From Acheta domesticus (Eukaryota; Arthropoda; Insecta; Orthoptera; Gryllidae), in NCBI GenBank assembly GCA_031308135.1, contig JAHLJT010008756.1, forward strand, positions 61,994,817 to 62,058,816: a stretch of 64,000 nucleotides of DNA, written 5' to 3'. The notes beneath the pieces were generated by a model. That model saw nothing but the letters and a program-made list of their open reading frames with translations. It had not been told where the DNA came from and searched no databases. Positions within the stretch are counted from its first letter, which is position 1. Every line of letters begins with the position of its first letter. The translations under genes were made by a program, and so were the position numbers. Below, piece after piece: positions 57,930 to 64,000 of the stretch.

Positions 57930-58116
57930 CCCCCTCCGTCTCCGCATCCTTCTTCGCCTCCGCCATAGTTTCCGCCTCTATCTCCGTCTTCACATCCGCC
58001 CCAGTCTTCGTCTTCATCTTAGTCTTCACATCCGCCCCAGTCTTCGTCTTCATCTTAGTCTTCACCTCCACCTCCGATTTCGCCTTGGACTTCGCCTCCG
58101 CCTCCGACTTCACTCC
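57930..58116. repeat. Imperfect CTCCGCCTTCGC-type tract with a 36-bp duplication
   Basis: CTTCACATCCGCCCCAGTCT with TCGTCTTCATCTTAGT occurs twice back to back (about 57989-58060). This degenerate edge leads into the perfect 12-bp array. Confidence 0.7.
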
Positions 58117-58685
58117 GACTTCGCCTCCGACTTCGCCTCCGACTTCGCCTCCGACTTCGCCTCCGACTTCGCCTCCGACTTCGCCTCCGACTTCGCCTCC
58201 GACTTCGCCTCCGACTTCGCCTCCGACTTCGCCTCCGACTTCGCCTCCGACTTCGCCTCCGACTTCGCCTCCGACTTCGCCTCCGACTTCGCCTCCGACT
58301 TCGCCTCCGACTTCGCCTCCGACTTCGCCTCCGACTTCGCCTCCGACTTCGCCTCCGACTTCGCCTCCGACTTCGCCTCCGACTTCGCCTCCGACTTCGC
58401 CTCCGACTTCGCCTCCGACTTCGCCTCCGACTTCGCCTCCGACTTCGCCTCCGACTTCGCCTCCGACTTCGCCTCCGACTTCGCCTCCGACTTCGCCTCC
58501 GACTTCGCCTCCGACTTCGCCTCCGACTTCGCCTCCGACTTCGCCTCCGACGTCGCCTCCGACGTCGCCTCCGACGTCGCCTCCGACGTCGCCTCCGACG
58601 TCGCCTCCGACGTCGCCTCCGACGTCGCCTCCGACTTCGCCTCCGACTTCGCCTCCGACTTCACCTCCGACGTCGCCTCCCCCTC
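58117..58685. repeat. 12-bp tandem array, unit CTTCGCCTCCGA, about 46 copies
   Basis: Nearly perfect CTTCGCCTCCGA units with no indels. Seven consecutive CGTCGCCTCCGA variants lie at about 58551-58631, then two standard units, one CTTCACCTCCGA and another CGTCGCC unit. As 12 is divisible by 3 and the unit has no stop in the open frames, frames of 205-358 codons appear on both strands: Ser-Pro-Pro-Thr on plus, Gly-Gly-Glu-Val or Ser-Glu-Ala-Lys on minus. A repetitive-protein exon cannot be excluded, but no start, splice or flanking domain supports one. Confidence 0.9.
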
Positions 58686-58843
58686 CGCCTCTGCCGTCTC
58701 GGGCTCCGCCGTCTCCGCCCCCGTCACTTCGGCGGCCTCCGCCGGCGCCTCTGCCTCCGCTCACCGGTTATCGCTTCATCCAATGCCCCTGCGCGCGTTT
58801 CACACGCCCGCTCTCCGCTTATCTCTACGGGTGCGGTCGCCCG

Positions 58844-60584
58844 TAGGGATGCGACATCGACAACAAAACATCGATTACTTTCCCAATTTCCCAAGGGGGA
58901 GTAGGGAGTTTTTGCACGGCGATGCGATACAGCAATCGACAGCACTATCGATCTGCGCACGCGCTGTTCGAGTTTTGCATCATATGTGTGCATCTGTGCA
59001 TACGCAGAAGATCGAAATTACAGCCCGCTGCTGTAAGCAAATACTCCCCTGAAACCTCCGATATCGTCTTTTTCCTCCCTCGAATTTAAATTCAATAGCA
59101 TTGCGTCTTACCACATCATTATCTTCTTAAATTTCAATAAAACGAACTTTCTTATTAAAATTGCTTTAATATTTAATACATTGCAAACAATGCATTCATA
59201 AACGCTTGTTTCTGTAGACTGCTTTTCCCCCGATATTATGGCGGTCGTAGTAAGTCTATAAAATGCCGCCTTTTAATTCCTGGATAGGAGTATGGAATGG
59301 AACCTAAATTAATTATTTGGGTTTCTAGATTTGTATAGAAATGAGTGGAGAGTCTATCCATTATTTTATTGGGACTGTAGAGAGTTCTTTTTGAATTTAC
59401 GCGTTGCGGATAAAACAAGGTGCATTTACTTTACCAGTGTAGAAACTTATTTTGAATGATTTGTAGTTCATTCACATTGCTGTTTGTCACACCTCAGCAA
59501 ATTGGACAGGCGAAAGTTAAAGAAGATTTTACTACATTTTTGAAGATGGCATGTAAAGTACAAAGGATACTTTCTCCATTGTTTTTAAATTTACATTTGT
59601 AAGCGTCTCTGAAAGGCAAGTGTCTCAAGTGTCGAACTGTCCGAAAGAAACTAATAAAAACATTGATGTTTCAGAATCGAAGCGCCAAATTAAAACATCG
59701 ATGTTATAAATACATCACCCCAAACCATCAATGTGTAAAAACATTTGTTAAAAAAATGGGGTTTAGTAAATTACTTTTGTGTGAGAGAGAATTTAATTTC
59801 ACAGGGACTTTGTGTACTCGTATTTAACCCTTTCACTACCAATGGGACATATATATGTCCCTCCGGATTATGTAGCTAGCTAGTAGCTGCTGATGGGGCA
59901 AACAAGTGTTTAAAAATGATGTGTCGAAGTTCCATTGTTGCTGCTGATCAAAGCGATCAAAGTTTTGCTGCATATTACGTTCGTTTGCACCTAGGAAATT
60001 GAAAGAATGGACTAATTTTCTGTTCTGAAGCGTGTGACTTATTTTATATACAAAGAAATAAAAATTCCAATAAAAATTAAAATTGATAGTGAAAGGGTTA
60101 ATATTTAAGGGACAAAACAAACTAAAGAATTTGAATAACAATTAACAAAATTGAACGTGAAACCCTCAGTGCTCAGGGTCATCTCAAGGGGTCAAGCTTC
60201 CTCAGTCAGCCATAGAATGCGGGAAAAAACGGGGAGACCCTCCGCCTGTTGCACACTGCTCTGCGTGCGAAATACGAGGAAAGGCGAAGGAAATACCAGG
60301 GCATCGAGGTCATCTCTCCGAGGAGAGATAGTCTGCTCGCTGAGGACAGTATAAACAAAGTTTGCTTCGTTCGAGCACATGAACTTATAGTGGTATAATC
60401 AGTTATTATTTTAACTTTTAGTCAATTGTGATTATGCTCATTTTCAATTCTCAAACAAAACCTTGATAACGTAAACACATTGATATTTTTAAAAGATAGG
60501 TTGTAATCTACAGAAGTTGAAAACATCGATGTTTTATAGACGCATCGAGGTTTTGAAAACATCAACTTCAATGTAACAACCCTA
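58844..60584. mobile_element. Candidate hAT element of about 1.7 kb
   Basis: Left TAGGGATGCGACATCGACAA then AAAACATCGATT. Right, inverted, TAGGGTTGTTACATTGAAGT then TGATGTTTT. ACATCGATG motifs recur subterminally at both ends (58868, 59697, 60523). TAGGG ends fit hAT. The flanks GTCGCCCG and ATAGCACG match at only 5 of 8 bases, so the duplication is unproven. No transposase recognised. Confidence 0.45.
59824..60101. mobile_element. piggyBac-type MITE
   Basis: TTAA at both ends (59824-59827, 60098-60101). Inverted ends CCCTTTCACTACCAA and TTGATAGTGAAAGGG. A GGGACATATATATGTCCC palindrome lies just inside the left end. TTAA plus CCCTTT-type ends is the piggyBac signature. It is 278 bp with the duplications and has no coding capacity. 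Confidence 0.9.
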
Positions 60585-60764
60585 ATAGCACGGAATCCAA
60601 CATCCACCCAGGAGAATTCGTCGTTCGATCGATTCCATGAACTGGCAACTCATGATGCTACTAGGTATTCCTGTTCTTACATTCATGAACACTACTGCAT
60701 AGAGATAGTTATATAATGCTGCAGCGAATGGGGGTGAAACAGAAAAAGTGTAGTTTTCTTGCTC

Positions 60765-61065
60765 CTATATATAGTAAATAACTTTCTCGGGTGTAGTCTG
60801 AAACCACAGTTTGTGGGTCTTAGATACCGAAAAAGTGGTTTTCAGCTAAACGTCTGACCGATCACCCGACTGAACAAAGCTAGCGTCTAAGCAGTACTTA
60901 GAATTTTCCCCAAATGCCATACTTCCTGATCGATGTGGCTGATATATCCGAATCAAATTCCCTTGAATTTGATACGGATATATTAATTTTTGGGAGTAAT
61001 TTGCATGAAGCCCAATGATATTTTCTATTTAAAAAATTTAAAAAACGCTTATAAAAATGGCACAG
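60765..61065 (+). repeat. Interspersed repeat family R1, partial diverged copy
   Basis: AACTTTCTCGGGTGTAG, the TGACCGATCACCC region, TTGATACGGATATATTAATT, TTTGCATGAAGCCCA and ATGGCACAGATCCGATTTTT follow R1 phrases at 16.5 and 63.5 kb. Confidence 0.4.
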
Positions 61066-61144
61066 ATCCGATTTTTGATGAAACATCCTTTCATTATACA
61101 AGCGAACCAATAATGTGGTTATACAAGGGAACCACTAACTTTTG

Positions 61145-61790
61145 CTGAACAGATGGAGGCATGGCTCAGTCGGTCAGGACACCTTGAGGTGCCCGTTTTC
61201 GCGTCACAGCCCTGCCAAATATGTTTTGCGGGTAGGAAACACTTTTCTGGGTACAACTGGTATTATAATATTTCCTACCACTTACAAACAAGACAAAGTA
61301 TGTGCGGTTCTAACCACTGAAATACATGTGACTCCTTTCGGAACTTTCAGATGTTCGTCTTTTCGGATGAAAATATTTTTATCTACCAGTTTACCCTAAA
61401 ATCTGATGTTTTTACAAAAATGTTACAAAATTACTTTGGAGTACACGCAGCGCACGGTAGCTTTATCGTAGGTAATACCACAAGTGCTTTGGAAATTTTC
61501 GATAAACCCCCGACTCGGGAAGTAAGAAGGGGATTTATCTTAGAATTTCAAAAGTACGAGTGGTGTTTAATAGGGCTATACCACAAATTAAATTTTGTCC
61601 ATCAAAGTTTCAAAATGCCCAAAATATTAAAAATAACAGAAAGCTATGTTAAAATCAAAGAGGTTATTGTACATACGCGCTTTATTGGACATCGACATAG
61701 CGATAAATGTATATCGCCTCCTAAGACAGGTGAGTTACAGTTTATGATTGACCAGTACGGAGAAGCGGTAAGAAAAATCAGATAGAAAAA
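61145..61790 (+). other. tRNA-like box A sequence and an unassigned 144-codon frame
   Basis: GCATGGCTCAGTCGGTCAGG (61158-61177) resembles box A; a box B-like GCGTCACAGCCC follows. The tRNA does not fold well, so a SINE head is likelier. From 61351 a plus-strand frame of 144 codons is open with mixed composition (start MFVFSDENIFIYQF; later TGELQFMIDQYGEAVRKIR). No family is recognised. It is one of the few longer frames not explained by simple repeats. Confidence 0.25.
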
Positions 61791-63094
61791 GCTATAAACT
61801 TTTTGAGATACATCGCCCTGATTGGGACATTTTGCATGTATGATTACACACTATTTATTTTAATTTCTCGAGTGGAATAATCAGTTAAATCGGCATCTTT
61901 ACGCAAAACATGGGCAACACATTGAGGCCAGCTCAATAAATAAATGTTAAATGTTGGGCTACTTAATAAATAAATGTTATTTTGTCAACTTCAATAGGTA
62001 TATTGAATCCTATACTGTTAGGGATCTTATTTGATTTACTAATAATTTACAATCTAAAGCATAATATGAGGAAAAAGTAAAATAGTCAAACAAAAACACT
62101 TTTTCTCAATCCAGCCATTTTGCACATACTAAGCCCTTCTTCCGAAGAACGCATAAATTCTCCAAGTTAACGAGCCTTTGTATATCTCCACTGAATGCAT
62201 TATAAATAACTATAAATCAACATTAAAAAATTTAAAAAATTACCATAAATGAATAAATCCTTTTAATAAAGCACCAAGCCACCTAGACACAACACCTAGA
62301 GTCACTCCCTAAAAATTTATTTTTATTTATTTACGTCAAAAACAGTTAAAAACTGTGTGTGACGAGCTATGGGGAGAAGTGAGCTATGGGGAGCTATGGG
62401 CGAGCTATGGGGAGAAGAGAAATTCCGAGCTGTGCAACTGCACAAATAATAATTTGATGTGTCTTATAAACAATGGTTGTAAAACACGCCGCAAGAAGCC
62501 AATACCTTTGGTGAGTAGAATGTCGTATAATCGTATCACGTAAGGGCGTGGTCTAATTCCAACCCGGGTGCAAGTAACCGAAAACAGGAAGGCAACTGAG
62601 AAAGATTTAGTACGACATCGAAAGGAAACATCAAGCTGGTCCTTCGCGAAGCCTTTCTTTTCCTCGATCACGAGTGATTTGTGACTCGCTATCAACTGTA
62701 CTCCGTTTACTAAGCTCTCGGAGGAGCCATCAAATTCAGAGCACTGTCGTACCGGATCATTAGCTAGGTCGCTGCTGCCACGCAGTTTAACGGGTTTAAC
62801 ACATGCTACCGGATTTTAGACTTATACCAACAACTTCACTGGCGGCACGCTCTAAACACTCTGCACACGTACGCTTCAAATGTGTTTCTACTTCCCACTT
62901 TATCCCATCACTATTCTAATAACATGAACATTAACCGACTAATTCAGGAATTGCCAGATTCACACTTTATCCGAAAAATATACACTGACCCATTGCAACC
63001 GGAATGCTGAAAGGACGGGGCGACGGACAACGGGGATGTGGGAATGAATTATGAGAAAGTCTGCACTAATTGTAAGATGGCCTTGATATGCCTA
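61791..63094. other. No recognisable gene
   Basis: AT-rich. A short GAGCTATGGGGAGAAG-type tandem repeat (about 62363-62420) has four degenerate units. Confidence 0.4.
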
Positions 63095-64000
63095 TTTTTA
63101 CTTTCCCGCTTATACGCAACGTACACGGAGTGATATACGTAGTATAGGGAAAGTTATGTAATGCTGCTGCGAAAAAATGGCCAATTTTCGGCGGAAAAAA
63201 AATTAATTGCCGGGCCGGTGAAAACGAATAAGTGGATAAAAACCAGTTGCTAATTTAAGAAAAAAAAATCCTCTATCTCGTGGTGTGGTCAAAATCCATG
63301 ATTTGATGCTTCTTTATACTTAAAAATCGATTGACGGCATTTCCGTCCGTCTGTCCGTCTGTGGTCAACGCTAGCGCCTAAACCGTTCGGTCGATTTTCT
63401 TCAAAATTGATATTCCCCAGTCGATCTGATTCTAGTCGAAGCTTTGTGATTTTGAAAAAGATTCTTTAAAATTTGGGGGTACTTTATATGAAGCCCCCCG
63501 GGGATTTTCAACATTTTTCTCAAAAACGGCTCCAAATTTTTTCTTTACATTTCTTGTGTGAATAGAGGAAAATACACTTTTTAACATGGCATAGGTCCGA
63601 TTTTCACGTACAGCTCTGAATTTTCGAAAAATTGTGAAAGTTTGATTTTTTCGCCGTCTTTCTCCAACTACAAAATTGAAGATAGAGATTTTTTCTTCAA
63701 ATAAAATTTGTTCTGCATATTGAGTTCTTTAATAAAGGTCATGTAAATGTTTTTCACAATTTGGTAGTTTTCGTGCAATATTGCGTGCAATATGTGCAAT
63801 TTTAAAAAAATTACAAAAACAAAATTTCTCAAAAACGGCTCCAAATTTTTTCTTTAAACTTTTGGTAGGGATAGTGGTAAATGTACTCTATCAATGACAT
63901 AAAGCCATTTTGGTCTATCGGTTGGTTTTTTCAAAAATTACAAAAATGTAAATTTTTTACTTGTCTCTCACGTCGTTAATATTTACATTATCGGCGATTT
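63095..64000 (+). repeat. Interspersed repeat family R1, longest copy, cut by window end
   Basis: Starts with the imperfect hairpin ACTTTCCCGCTTATAC..GTATAGGGAAAGT, then ATCCTCTATCTCGTGGTG, CCGTCCGTCTGTCCGTCTG and CTAAACCGTTCGGTCGATTT as at 16.2 kb. Downstream, CTCAAAAACGGCTCC with AAATTTTTTCTTTA occurs twice (about 63521 and 63831), so a unit of about 310 bp is duplicated. No coding frame. Confidence 0.75.

Noticed and set aside
57688..58846. 345-358 codon frames on both strands over the 12-bp array
   Set aside because: The 12-bp period and lack of stops open several frames at once; no unique domain, start context or splice evidence.
61150..61215. Functional tRNA gene
   Set aside because: Box A is good but box B is degenerate and the cloverleaf does not close.
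1..64000. CRISPR array, operon, prophage or other bacterial system
   Set aside because: No gene-dense coding layout, ribosome-binding sites or spaced repeats; repeat content is eukaryotic.

Overview
This 64 kb window looks like intergenic, repeat-dominated DNA from a large animal genome, most likely an arthropod and probably an insect. That rests on the mix of repeats: tRNA-derived SINEs, hAT, Tc1/mariner, pogo/Tigger and piggyBac-type DNA elements, and Penelope-like hammerhead motifs. The host assignment is inference. I found no host protein-coding gene, no rRNA and no convincing functional tRNA. The long open frames lie in tandem repeats or strand-asymmetric low-complexity DNA, where stop codons are rare, and show no recognisable domain. 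The only protein homology I can defend is broken transposase sequence.

Layout. 0.7-1.6 kb: pogo/Tigger element with a transposase remnant. 3.8-5.3 kb: GGTGAC-type and GGGAC-type tandem arrays, the first split by a 119-bp hammerhead-motif insertion. 8.5-21.6 kb: SINEs, palindromic MITEs, a low-copy interspersed family (called R1 here), a hAT element and two TIR elements. 22.4-27.7 kb: a dense nest. A minus-strand SINE carries a perfect 182-bp hammerhead palindrome and a Tigger-type MITE. A hAT MITE carries a SINE. A Tigger relic holds a Tc1/mariner relic that holds another hAT MITE. 29.5-31.1 kb: degenerate GGTGAC array. 31.3-43.7 kb: hAT, MITEs, seven SINE copies, a 180-bp duplication and a second hammerhead-like palindrome. 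43.7-49.5 kb: AT-rich DNA with little recognisable content. 49.5-55 kb: MITEs, a SINE inside a SINE, a TIR element with 36-bp perfect ends and a GC island. 56-61 kb: microsatellites, a large 12-bp tandem array and a candidate hAT element holding a piggyBac MITE. The window ends inside another R1 copy.

How the parts relate. Twelve copies of one roughly 450-500 bp SINE family (box B-like head, tail of TCAA/ATCA units) are the commonest repeat and serve as targets for other elements. Target-site duplications give a relative insertion order at several places. The most unusual material is three insertions at 4.0, 22.7 and 41.7 kb. Each carries a CTGANGA-type plus GAAACGTH hammerhead-like core, and two of them are near-complete palindromes with a short non-inverted head. 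They fit the minimal hammerhead motifs described for Penelope-like retroelements, but no reverse transcriptase is present here.
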